19,420 nucleotides of DNA, from NCBI GenBank assembly GCA_944331815.1, contig CALVIQ010000029.1, positions 1 to 19,420 on the forward strand, given 5' to 3'. Below, piece by piece: positions 1-7,620 of this stretch. Within the stretch, counting starts at the first letter, position 1. Each line of letters starts with the position of its first letter. The notes beneath the pieces were generated by a model. The model searched no databases. It was given only the letters and a program-made list of their open reading frames with translations, and was not told the DNA's origin. The translations under genes and the position numbers were made by a program. The stretch comes from an uncultured Bacilli bacterium (lineage in GTDB: Bacteria; Bacillota_I; Bacilli_A; RF39; UBA660).

Positions 1-289
1 CTATTATATTATACACCAATAAAACACATTATTTATTATTTTTAAAAAAATAATAAATTTCGTGTCTTTTTAGCATGTTTTACTATATCACATAATTTAA
101 CTATTGACAAATCTTAGAATGTCATAAAACAAATAGATTTTTATATCTACTCTATAAACTATATTTAATAAAATCTATCTTTTATTACTATACAATATAC
201 TATTAAACAAAACATCTAATTAAATTAATATAATTAATAAATGTTTCTTTATGTTAAATTTTATATTATAATATTTATAGGTGATTTTT
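1..289. other. left-edge intergenic region
   Basis: No convincing gene. It holds an A/T-only inverted repeat (arms about 31-43 and 46-58) that could act as a terminator on either strand, a dyad TGACA-N10-TGTCA at 105-124 whose left arm overlaps a TTGACA hexamer (104-109), and a terminator-like hairpin at 131-151. No well-spaced -10 follows the TTGACA, so I cannot place the acpS promoter with confidence. A TATAAT at 267-272 is probably too close to the start codon to leave a leader containing the ribosome site. Confidence 0.5.
125..156 (-). terminator. probable terminator of the dlt-like operon, beyond acpS
   Basis: Arms 131-138 and 145-151 pair with a 6-base loop. The pair at 133/150 is a G-U wobble only on the minus strand, and a T-rich tract (TTTTGTTTTA) follows on that strand, so the hairpin fits a minus-strand transcript. 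The only minus-strand genes to the right end at 626, so such a transcript would run antisense through acpS. The sequence is about 26/30 identical to the terminator hairpin near 8374-8403. Confidence 0.4.
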
Positions 290-634
290 ATGACAAATGG
301 TATAGATATTGTCCAAATTAATAGATTTGAAAAATTAAAAACTAATACAACTTTTATGAATAATACATTTAATCAAAGAGAATTAGAATATATAGAAAAA
401 AGAAATTACATTAATTCCACTATAGCAGGAATGTTTGCAGCTAAAGAAGCTTTTTTAAAAGCATTAAAAAAAGGAATAGATAACTGTTCCTTAAAAAATA
501 TAGAAATAACACACGATTCTAATAATTGTCCTGAAATATTGTTACATAATGAATTAAAAAATTTAAATCATAATATAAATGTTTCTATTTCTCACGATGG
601 AGAATATGCAATCGCTAGTATTATACTAATCTAA
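290..634 (+). CDS. acpS: holo-[acyl-carrier-protein] synthase
   Basis: AcpS transfers 4'-phosphopantetheine from CoA to the serine of carrier proteins in the cytoplasm. The 114-residue product has the family's usual length and landmarks: GIDIV near the N-terminus with the metal-binding Asp6, FAAKEAFLKAL with Glu53 in the helix that binds Mg-CoA, and SISHDGEYA near the C-terminus. I start at the ATG at 290 because AGGTGA (279-284) lies 5 bases upstream; the GTG at 281 would overlap that site. It is convergent with the SGNH gene, and their 3' ends overlap by 9 bases. Next to an operon that encodes its own carrier protein, it may serve that carrier, but it can equally be the cell's only AcpS for fatty-acid ACP. 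The identification is secure; the dedicated role is inference. Confidence 0.95.
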   Translation: MTNGIDIVQINRFEKLKTNTTFMNNTFNQRELEYIEKRNYINSTIAGMFAAKEAFLKALKKGIDNCSLKNIEITHDSNNCPEILLHNELKNLNHNINVSISHDGEYAIASIILI

Positions 635-1549
635 ATTTTTATATTTTTCATAAAGCATATTCCAATCATTATAATTTGAATCGTTTTTCTTACTTGAAAT
701 TATATTTAATTTTTTTAAATATTCGCCTAAATATTTTGAAACTTTTTTGGCTCCAAAATAATTCAAATGATCTCCCTTATCCCTAGTATCTTTTTGCCAA
801 TCAATATCTATTTCTTCTATCATATTTAAATTAATATATTCAAATTGTAATTCTTTAGATAATTTATTGATTGCATTATGTTTAGCGTAATTCCATGATT
901 TTTGACTAGGTAATCCAACAAAAATTAGCTTTATATTGTTTTCTTTTGATAATTCGATTATTTTATTTAAATACTCTAAATTTTCTTTAGGAATTGGTTT
1001 TATATCATCTGTTTTTACCATATATTCTTTTAATGTTCCTGGTTTTATTTTTTTGCTATAAACAAATCCTTTAAAATTATTATTAGCATCATCATCTTTA
1101 ATAATTATTTTTTTCCAATTATTATGATATACCATTAAAGGAACAGAACTTTTTAAAAAATCTTTAGATTTACTAATAGCGCTTTTTTTATTAATATTTC
1201 TAAACAATATATTTGCTTCAATAAAGGCTACTTTAGGTTTTTGACTTTCAACAGCCACCTTATAATAATTATACGCTTCTGTTACTAACTGAGCTGGTTT
1301 TGAACAATCGAAAACAGTATAACCATATTCACCATATATTTCCATTGGTGAAATTGAAGAATAAACAAGGCTATCACCAACCGCAACAACATCTATTGTA
1401 TTAGGCTTTTCACTTAATATACTGTATAAAGAATTTTTTATAAAGCCAAATTTTTTCAAATTATATTTAGGTGATAGTAAATATGAAAATATAAAAAATA
1501 ATATTACAAAAATCAAAACAAACATAAACATCTTCAACACTTTTTTCAT
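626..1549 (-). CDS. membrane-anchored SGNH acyltransferase-like protein (DltD/AlgJ type)
   Basis: Likely final step of envelope-polymer acylation outside the membrane. The 307-residue product has one N-terminal membrane anchor (about residues 5-25), then an SGNH-type domain: VGDSLVYSS with candidate nucleophile Ser60, and DKGDHLNYFGA with His261 and nearby acidic residues Asp257/Asp260 completing a Ser-His-Asp set. This two-block arrangement after a signal anchor is typical of the SGNH partners of MBOAT proteins (DltD, AlgJ/AlgX, PatB). It is shorter than DltD (about 400 residues) and I see no other strong DltD signature, so the acceptor is not fixed. Its ribosome site TAGGAGGG contains the MBOAT stop codon (1558-1560), indicating tight coupling. 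Last gene of the operon. Confidence 0.8.
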   Translation of the reverse strand: MKKVLKMFMFVLIFVILFFIFSYLLSPKYNLKKFGFIKNSLYSILSEKPNTIDVVAVGDSLVYSSISPMEIYGEYGYTVFDCSKPAQLVTEAYNYYKVAVESQKPKVAFIEANILFRNINKKSAISKSKDFLKSSVPLMVYHNNWKKIIIKDDDANNNFKGFVYSKKIKPGTLKEYMVKTDDIKPIPKENLEYLNKIIELSKENNIKLIFVGLPSQKSWNYAKHNAINKLSKELQFEYINLNMIEEIDIDWQKDTRDKGDHLNYFGAKKVSKYLGEYLKKLNIISSKKNDSNYNDWNMLYEKYKNLD

Positions 1550-1557
1550 ATACCCTC

Positions 1558-3081
1558 CTAAAAATCTGCATAAATTGGTTCAACTGGTTGATATCCTGGA
1601 CCATAAGCTCCAAAAAGAATTATACTAAAAATTAAAATATAATATAATGACCATCTAATTATTATATTTTTTTTAGCTATTTCTTCTCTAACATTAATAT
1701 TTTTTTCTTTTAATAAACTAACAATAAATACAACTGATAATGATAATACTAAAATAATACAGTCTGGTATATCTAACCCTAATTTTACAAATGAAGCTTT
1801 ATCAATAGTAAAATCAGTGAAAAGTTTACTTAACATAATAAATAATGCTTTAACATTTAAAGACCAAAATATTAATTCACCTATAATAACTAATATTGCA
1901 ACTTTAAAATTCTGCAAAACTTTAAATAGTTTATTATTACTAAATTTAGAAGTTCTCTTATCAATATATGGTTTTAATATATTACCTAAAAAAATCAATA
2001 TAAAATGATACAAGCCAAATAAAATAAAAGTTAATCCTGCTCCATGCCATAAACCATTTAATAGCCAAACAACAAATAAAGCAATACCACTACTAACTAA
2101 AGTGCTAACTTTTCTTCCAAACATTTTTTTTACTTTACTATTTATCTTTTTTACCGGTTTTGATAAAGAAACAGGAAAGTAAATATAATTTTTAAACCAT
2201 TTACCTAAACTTATATGCCATCTAGTCCAAAACTCTGATATATTTCTAGAAAAAAATGGTTGTCTAAAATTTTCTGGAATTTTAACACCTATTATTTCTC
2301 CTGTACCAATTACAACATCCATTGCTCCGCTAAATTCCATATAAAGCATTATTGTAAAACACATAGCTCCAATAAAAATAAATGGTCCACTAAATATTTG
2401 ATAATCTCTAAATACAGTTTTTACAACTATATTTAACCTATCTGCTATAACCATTTTTTTAAATATTCCCCAAATTACTCTTTGCATACCAAAACAAAAG
2501 CTATCATATGTATAATTTTTATTTTTATATAATTCATTACTTGTTTCTTCATATCTTGCTATAGGCCCTTCCATAATTTGTGGGAAGAAAGATATAAATA
2601 ACGCTACTTTAATAAAATTTTTTTCTGCTTTGATTTTTTTATTATACACATCAAATAAATAAGATAAACCTTGAAGTGTATAAAAAGATATCCCTATTGG
2701 TGCTACAAATTTTAAAATATTAAAACTAAAATTTATTCCCAAAATAGATAATATCGAGTTTGTACTTATAGTAAAAAATTTTAAATATTTAAATACTATC
2801 AAAAATACTAAATTAATTAAAATACAAACAATTAAAATTAATGATTTTATTTTTTTAGATGAATTTTGTTTTTCTTCAACTTTATTTATTAATAAAGCTG
2901 ATATATATATACTTGTTATTGTTATCAATAAATATATTATTAGTTTCCCACTCATTATATAGAAAAAAAGAAGACTAATAATTAAATAAAATATTGATCT
3001 TATTTTTTTAGGAATCAAATTATTAAAAGAAACAACTAATAAGAAAATTAAATTGTAATATTTACTAAAAATTTCATTCAT
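1558..3081 (-). CDS. MBOAT-family O-acyltransferase (AlgI/DltB type)
   Basis: Membrane-bound O-acyltransferase that moves an acyl group from a cytoplasmic carrier across the membrane. The 507 residues form many hydrophobic segments. Diagnostic blocks are FWTRWHISLGKWFKNYIYFP (about 284-303, His289) and GLWHGAGLTFILFGLYHF (about 343-360, catalytic-type His346). Length and the WHGAG block are closer to AlgI than to classical DltB (about 400 residues). The protein ends PIYADF, placing a Tyr (504) three residues before a terminal Phe, which resembles the FxYxxF tail proposed to carry the acyl group in DltX or at the end of other MBOATs. The start ATG overlaps the carrier-protein stop by 8 bases and has no strong ribosome site, so translation is probably coupled. 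Function as an acyltransferase is confident; the acyl group is unknown. Confidence 0.9.
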   Translation of the reverse strand: MNEIFSKYYNLIFLLVVSFNNLIPKKIRSIFYLIISLLFFYIMSGKLIIYLLITITSIYISALLINKVEEKQNSSKKIKSLILIVCILINLVFLIVFKYLKFFTISTNSILSILGINFSFNILKFVAPIGISFYTLQGLSYLFDVYNKKIKAEKNFIKVALFISFFPQIMEGPIARYEETSNELYKNKNYTYDSFCFGMQRVIWGIFKKMVIADRLNIVVKTVFRDYQIFSGPFIFIGAMCFTIMLYMEFSGAMDVVIGTGEIIGVKIPENFRQPFFSRNISEFWTRWHISLGKWFKNYIYFPVSLSKPVKKINSKVKKMFGRKVSTLVSSGIALFVVWLLNGLWHGAGLTFILFGLYHFILIFLGNILKPYIDKRTSKFSNNKLFKVLQNFKVAILVIIGELIFWSLNVKALFIMLSKLFTDFTIDKASFVKLGLDIPDCIILVLSLSVVFIVSLLKEKNINVREEIAKKNIIIRWSLYYILIFSIILFGAYGPGYQPVEPIYADF

Positions 3082-3301
3082 TTTTTAACTTTTGAATTAA
3101 ATTATAAATTTTTTCTGCAGAATTAAAATTATTAGGAATAATTTCAACAGCAGGTATTTCAACATCAAATTCATCTTCAATTTCAGAAATTAAAGAAAGA
3201 ATTGTTAATGAGTCTAAATATCTTCCGTCAATTAAATTTTCTGTTGTTTCATAATTTATACCTGGTTTTAGTTCTTCTAATATATTAATTAATTCATTCA
3301 T
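3074..3301 (-). CDS. acyl/aminoacyl carrier protein (DltC-like)
   Basis: Small carrier protein loaded by the ligase at 4476-5990. The 75-residue product is acidic and helical, with the phosphopantetheine site in RYLDSLTIL (Ser31 of Asp-Ser-Leu), as in DltC and ACPs. I start at the ATG at 3301: GAGGAG lies 8 bases upstream, whereas the GTG at 3310 falls inside that ribosome site and overlaps the TGA of the decarboxylase gene. It sits between decarboxylase and MBOAT, as expected for the shuttle between cytoplasmic activation and the membrane enzyme. The Ser needs pantetheinylation, for which acpS is close by. Fatty-acid ACP is an alternative by sequence alone, but the operon argues against it. 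Confidence 0.88.
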   Translation of the reverse strand: MNELINILEELKPGINYETTENLIDGRYLDSLTILSLISEIEDEFDVEIPAVEIIPNNFNSAEKIYNLIQKLKNE

Positions 3302-3306
3302 TATTT

Positions 3307-4476
3307 TCACTCCTCTACATAAGGGAAATTTAAATTACTTGTTTTTATATTATCTCTTACTAATTTAAAATTTCCATCTTTATCTTTTAATATTATTTTA
3401 GGTAATTCTCTACTTAAAAACAAAGATATACCTTCGGTACTACAATAAGCACCAACATTTTTAAAAATAAATACATCATTAATTTGAACATCTTCAAGTG
3501 GCAAATTTTTTATTAATATGTCATTTATAGTACATAATGAACCATAAAGAGTATAATGCTTTACCTCGCCTTTTCTTATAGGATATTGTTCTAAATAAGG
3601 TATCCTCATAGCCATTGTTTGTCCATAATATACTAAATGATTCATACCTCCATCAAGTAAAAGTATATTTCCATTTTGATTACTTTTAATATCAACTATT
3701 TTAGTTAAATAAAATCCGCATGAAGCAACAATACTTCTACCAATTTCTAATGATATTTTTCTATTTTTTATTTTACTTAACATATTATTTAGCTCTTTAA
3801 AATATTCTAATTCATCGAATTCTTCACCCACAAAATATGAAATAGGAGCACCTGGACCATACTCAAGATGTTCTATTCTTATATGATGTTTTTCTTCAAT
3901 ATAATTAATAAATTGTTCTAAATAATTCAATTCCTTTTCTAATTTTTTGATTGATTTTTTTTGAGTTCCAGAAAAATATTGTATGCCTATTATCTTTATC
4001 ATTGATTCATTTTTACTATATGAAATTATTTGTTCAAAATCTGTTTCTGAAACTCCAAATTGATTTCCAGAAGTTAATCTAATTAATAACTCTATTTTTT
4101 TATTATATTGTTTTGCTAATGCAGTTAATAATTTATATTGATTTATAGATTCAACAGTAAATTTAACAACATTATTTGTATTTTCAAAAATATATTTTAT
4201 AGAATCAAAATCTTTATTAACTCCAGAAATAACAAACTTATTTTGATTTAATTTTAAATTATTACATATTTCAAATTCACCAAAAGAACATATTTCAAAG
4301 CCATCAATTAATTCTTCTATTTGTTTTAAAATAAATGTATTAGCTTTTATTGCATATATAAATTTAATATCTTTATCAAAACAACTTTTTATATATTTAA
4401 TTCTTTTTTCTAATAATTCTATATCAAATAAATACATAGGCGTTGAAAATTTATTTAATAGTTTACTATAATTCAT
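3307..4476 (-). CDS. fold-type III PLP-dependent decarboxylase (LysA/BtrK-like)
   Basis: A PLP enzyme of the alanine racemase/ornithine-diaminopimelate decarboxylase fold. Visible landmarks in 389 residues: YAIKAN with the Schiff-base Lys44; YGPGAP (206-211) where the phosphate-binding GGG usually lies; EIGRSIV (Glu244, Arg247); LLDGGMNHL; YGSLCTINDIL with dimer-interface Cys315 and Asp319; and NVGAYC (Tyr344). These C-terminal blocks belong to decarboxylases, not alanine racemases. Two departures: the CESxD of diaminopimelate decarboxylase reads CTIND, and HIGSQ reads FSGTQ (168-172), so the ring-stacking His is missing. LysA-family BtrK decarboxylates glutamate while it is attached to a carrier protein, a precedent for a role with the adjacent carrier. 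The start codon overlaps the ligase stop by one base, after a GGGGG-rich ribosome site. Substrate unknown; simple lysine synthesis is an alternative. Confidence 0.82.
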   Translation of the reverse strand: MNYSKLLNKFSTPMYLFDIELLEKRIKYIKSCFDKDIKFIYAIKANTFILKQIEELIDGFEICSFGEFEICNNLKLNQNKFVISGVNKDFDSIKYIFENTNNVVKFTVESINQYKLLTALAKQYNKKIELLIRLTSGNQFGVSETDFEQIISYSKNESMIKIIGIQYFSGTQKKSIKKLEKELNYLEQFINYIEEKHHIRIEHLEYGPGAPISYFVGEEFDELEYFKELNNMLSKIKNRKISLEIGRSIVASCGFYLTKIVDIKSNQNGNILLLDGGMNHLVYYGQTMAMRIPYLEQYPIRKGEVKHYTLYGSLCTINDILIKNLPLEDVQINDVFIFKNVGAYCSTEGISLFLSRELPKIILKDKDGNFKLVRDNIKTSNLNFPYVEE

Positions 4477-5990
4477 TATTTTCCCCCTTTATATGAATCA
4501 AATAATTTTTTTCTATCAATTTTACCATTTTTTGTTAAAGGTAAATTATTTAATTTGATAAACTTAGTTGGAATCATATATATTGGTAATTTTTCTTGCA
4601 ATATACTTCTTAAATCTTTAGTTTCCAAAGTTCCTACATAAAAAGAATATATTTTTGATTTTTCTTCATCAAATATTGTACAAACTCTAGTTATACCATC
4701 AACATTCATTATTGCTCTATCGATTTCTTCTAATTCAATACGATGCCCTAAATATTTAATTTGAAAATCTTTTCTTCCACAAAAAATTAATTCATTATTT
4801 TCATTATATTTACCTAAATCTCCAGTTCGATATATTCTTTCAAAATAATTATTATTAATTGGATTTTGAACAAAACTTTTTTTACTTTGTTCTTCATTAT
4901 TATAATATCCTAACGCTAAACAAGACCCACTAACACAGATTTCTCCAATTTCATCGTTATTTGTTATTAATTTATCTTCTTTACTTAATAAGAATACTCT
5001 TTCATTAAAAAACGCAATTCCAATCGGAATATAGTCAACATAAAATCTTTTTTTATCAATAATATGATAAGTACAATTACAAGTTATTTCCGTTGGACCA
5101 TAAACATTTACAAACATCGCATTTGGTAATTTTTCCATCCAAACGCTTAAATGTTTCAATGGCATTATTTCTCCTGAAAATATAATTTTATTAACCTTAT
5201 TTGGTACTTTATAATTTAAGCCATGAAAAGTAGTAATCAAGCATAGAGCTGAAACTGCCCATATCATTGTTGTTGTATTATTATTATCAAGATAATCTAA
5301 AAGAATTGTTGGATTAGAAAAATATTCCTTAGGAATAAGTACTAATGTTGCGCCAACAAAAATTGATGAATATATATCTTTTACTGAAACATCAAAATCA
5401 AATGGCGCTTGATTTGCTATTATATCTTTATCGGTAATATTAAATAACTTTGTAAACTTATTTATAAAATCAATAATTGATTTATGAGAAACTACTACAC
5501 CTTTAGGAATACCTGTTGAACCTGATGTAAAATTAATATATACAGGATCAACATCAATTTTGTTTTGTTTAATTTTATTAAGCAAATCAATGTCAAAAGT
5601 TCCTTTTTTCAATTCATCTATTTTAAAAACCTTACAATCATTAAATAAATTAATTGCTCGTTCATAATATTTTTCACAAGTTATTATTTTTTTTACTTTT
5701 AAAACTTCTTTTATTTGTTTAATTCGGTCATCAGGAAATTCTGGATTAATTAAACTATAACATCCACCAGAATATAAAATTCCAAAAAATGATTCTAAAG
5801 AATTTATCCCTTTATCCATAAAAACAACTATGGGTTCATTATTTATAACATTCTTAGATAAATTAGTTCCTACTACATAAACATTAGTTAAAAAATCATT
5901 ATAAGTTAAATATTCATCTTTATATTTAACTGCAATCTTGTCTTTATATTTCATACATGTATCTTCTAAATACGAAAAAACTAAATCCAT
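4476..5990 (-). CDS. amino-acid adenylating ligase (DltA-like)
   Basis: ATP-dependent ligase that adenylates an amino acid and loads it onto a carrier protein. All core motifs of the family are present in 504 residues: TSGSTGIPKG (155-164), QAPFDFDVSV with Asp200 at the position that holds the substrate alpha-amino group in NRPS and DltA enzymes, NVYGPTEITCNC (295-306), YRTGDL (387-392), GRKDFQIKYLGHRIE (405-419) and the catalytic Lys490 in NGKID. Overall it is a DltA-length stand-alone adenylation enzyme. In the FCGE motif of DltA the Cys is replaced by Ser272 (FSGE); in Bacillus cereus DltA this Cys (269) shapes the pocket for D-alanine. It therefore probably uses another amino acid, possibly an L-isomer. 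GAGGTGATGAA precedes the ATG. It heads the acylation operon behind its own promoter region. Confidence 0.87.
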   Translation of the reverse strand: MDLVFSYLEDTCMKYKDKIAVKYKDEYLTYNDFLTNVYVVGTNLSKNVINNEPIVVFMDKGINSLESFFGILYSGGCYSLINPEFPDDRIKQIKEVLKVKKIITCEKYYERAINLFNDCKVFKIDELKKGTFDIDLLNKIKQNKIDVDPVYINFTSGSTGIPKGVVVSHKSIIDFINKFTKLFNITDKDIIANQAPFDFDVSVKDIYSSIFVGATLVLIPKEYFSNPTILLDYLDNNNTTTMIWAVSALCLITTFHGLNYKVPNKVNKIIFSGEIMPLKHLSVWMEKLPNAMFVNVYGPTEITCNCTYHIIDKKRFYVDYIPIGIAFFNERVFLLSKEDKLITNNDEIGEICVSGSCLALGYYNNEEQSKKSFVQNPINNNYFERIYRTGDLGKYNENNELIFCGRKDFQIKYLGHRIELEEIDRAIMNVDGITRVCTIFDEEKSKIYSFYVGTLETKDLRSILQEKLPIYMIPTKFIKLNNLPLTKNGKIDRKKLFDSYKGGK

Positions 5991-6002
5991 TTCATCACCT
6001 CA

Positions 6003-6062
6003 TTCACAGATTATACACATGAAAGATTAAGATAAAATAAATTTAGTCTTAAGATTTCTTAA
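6003..6062 (-). promoter_or_regulatory. ligase-operon promoter with TTAAGA operator-like repeats
   Basis: On the minus strand a perfect TATAAT (6010-6015) lies 20 bases from the ligase start, with no good -35. Upstream are three TTAAGA half-sites: a 14-bp palindrome TTAAGA-TT-TCTTAA at 6049-6062 and a direct copy TTAAGAT at 6027-6033, exactly 22 bases (two helical turns) from TTAAGAT at 6049-6055. A poor -35 with helically phased repeats suggests an activator, most simply the adjacent OmpR-family regulator. The palindrome might also be a weak terminator for the kinase gene. Confidence 0.45.
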
Positions 6063-6069
6063 TATACAT

Positions 6070-7620
6070 TTATAATTTAAATTTAATATTTATTTCAAAT
6101 TTATAAGGTTTTTTAGGATTTTTATTAATACTTATCTCGCCGTTATGCATTTCGACTATTTTTTTTACAATATATAATCCTAATCCTGTACTAGAATCAC
6201 AAGTTCTTGCTTCATTTTCTACTACAAATGGAGTAAACAAAACATTAGGATCTTTGGAGACTATTCCTTTTCCATTATCAGCTATTGTAATAATAATGCA
6301 ATTATTAACAACTTTATAAATAAAATAAACTGTTGTATTTTTCTTATTATGTTTTACACTATTATTTATTATATTGTCAAAAAGTCTTGTCATAAGAGAT
6401 CTATCAAAATTGTACATAATTGTTTTTTCTTCTAGTTTAAAAGTTAAATTATATTTAAGCATTTCTAAATCAGAATATTTAATAGCTAAATATTCGCGAC
6501 AAAATTCACTAAAATCAGATTCTTCATAATTCGCTTTAAAATCAACATGTTCCATTTGTGAATATTGAAATAATGAATTTATAATTTCCGTAGAAATAAC
6601 TGATTTATTATATATAGCTTCCATATATTTTTTCTCTTTATCTTTTGGTACAACACCATCACAAAATGCCTTAGCATAACCTTGAATAACTGTTAACGGA
6701 GTCTTTATATCATGACTTAAATTAGTAATAATACTTTGACGAAGTTTTTCTTCTTTTTCTGTTTTTTTCTTTTCTAATTCCAATTTTTTTAATAAATCTT
6801 TAATTTTTATACAAAATTCATTAAACTCAATCGGAATATTATTTTTCTTTTTTAAAGCATAATTATCATCTAATATTCTTTTTTTCATAATATTAATAGA
6901 TTTTTTTATTTTGTAATAAAATATAATAATTATTATACCACTTAAAACTAATATAATAGGAATTACAAAAATCCATCTAGATAATATGTTGTCAGTAATT
7001 TTTTCATATTCTTCATTACTTAAATATCGTTCATAAAAAACTAATATTCTTTCTTTTCCTTCATTATTTACATATGAATATTTAGATACATAACTTTTAC
7101 CATTCATTCCTTCTTTTAGTAATATAAACTCTTTTTCACTTAATTTTGTTTTTCCTTCGAATAAAATTCCTTCTATTATATTATAATTTGAATCTAATAT
7201 AGCATAATTTAATATTTCAGTTTGTTTGTTTTCTTGATTATAATTATTTTCTGTAATTAAATAATTGCCATTATTAATACTTTGGACAAGAAAATATGTA
7301 TCAGTAAAATATTCATTAATAAACATTAACTCATCTTTAGTTAAAAAAACCTCTTCGTAATTATTGGTGCTGAATAAAACTTCTTTGTTTTCATCAAAAA
7401 TAACAATTTCATTTCTTTTGAATTTTTTTACTGGTATTTTATCAAATTCATCTTCTTTTAATAAATAATCATATTTTATAAAATCATATAAAGTTTTAGA
7501 AACATTAATAATACTATTATTAATTAATGTATTAGTTAATATAAAAGTAAGAAATAATAATAACGAATAAATAGATAAATAAAAGACACAAAAATTAACA
7601 AAACTTTTATTTTTTTTCAT
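6070..7620 (-). CDS. sensor histidine kinase
   Basis: Membrane sensor of a two-component system. Order in 516 residues: membrane segment at about 10-32, an extracytoplasmic domain of about 180 residues, second membrane segment at about 215-236, then HisKA with ITNLSHDIKTPLT (phospho-accepting His303) and an ATP-binding domain with NIINNSVKHN (N box), ADNGKGI (G1) and TGLGLYIVKKIVEMHNG (G2). All catalytic boxes are intact. The sensor domain is rich in Asn, Lys and Glu and I do not recognise it. The gene overlaps the regulator's 3' end by 14 bases. Downstream is the acylation operon, as with several antimicrobial-peptide-responsive systems that control dlt genes, so an envelope stress or cationic peptide signal is a reasonable inference. 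Confidence 0.92.
   Translation of the reverse strand: MKKNKSFVNFCVFYLSIYSLLLFLTFILTNTLINNSIINVSKTLYDFIKYDYLLKEDEFDKIPVKKFKRNEIVIFDENKEVLFSTNNYEEVFLTKDELMFINEYFTDTYFLVQSINNGNYLITENNYNQENKQTEILNYAILDSNYNIIEGILFEGKTKLSEKEFILLKEGMNGKSYVSKYSYVNNEGKERILVFYERYLSNEEYEKITDNILSRWIFVIPIILVLSGIIIIIFYYKIKKSINIMKKRILDDNYALKKKNNIPIEFNEFCIKIKDLLKKLELEKKKTEKEEKLRQSIITNLSHDIKTPLTVIQGYAKAFCDGVVPKDKEKKYMEAIYNKSVISTEIINSLFQYSQMEHVDFKANYEESDFSEFCREYLAIKYSDLEMLKYNLTFKLEEKTIMYNFDRSLMTRLFDNIINNSVKHNKKNTTVYFIYKVVNNCIIITIADNGKGIVSKDPNVLFTPFVVENEARTCDSSTGLGLYIVKKIVEMHNGEISINKNPKKPYKFEINIKFKL

Noticed and set aside
31..58. A/T-only 13-bp inverted repeat as a mobile-element end
   Set aside because: Consists only of A and T in a very AT-rich spacer and has no partner copy or target duplication in view; a terminator or chance is simpler.
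1817..2008. Plus-strand open frame inside the MBOAT gene
   Set aside because: Antisense shadow of a well-supported gene.
3307..4476. Alanine racemase supplying D-Ala
   Set aside because: The C-terminal blocks with Cys315, Asp319 and GAY are decarboxylase features; the racemase Tyr motif was not found.
626..5990. Plain D-alanylation (dltABCD) operon
   Set aside because: A decarboxylase is embedded in it, the ligase lacks the pocket Cys, the MBOAT is AlgI-like and the SGNH protein is short; gene symbols dltA-D were therefore withheld.
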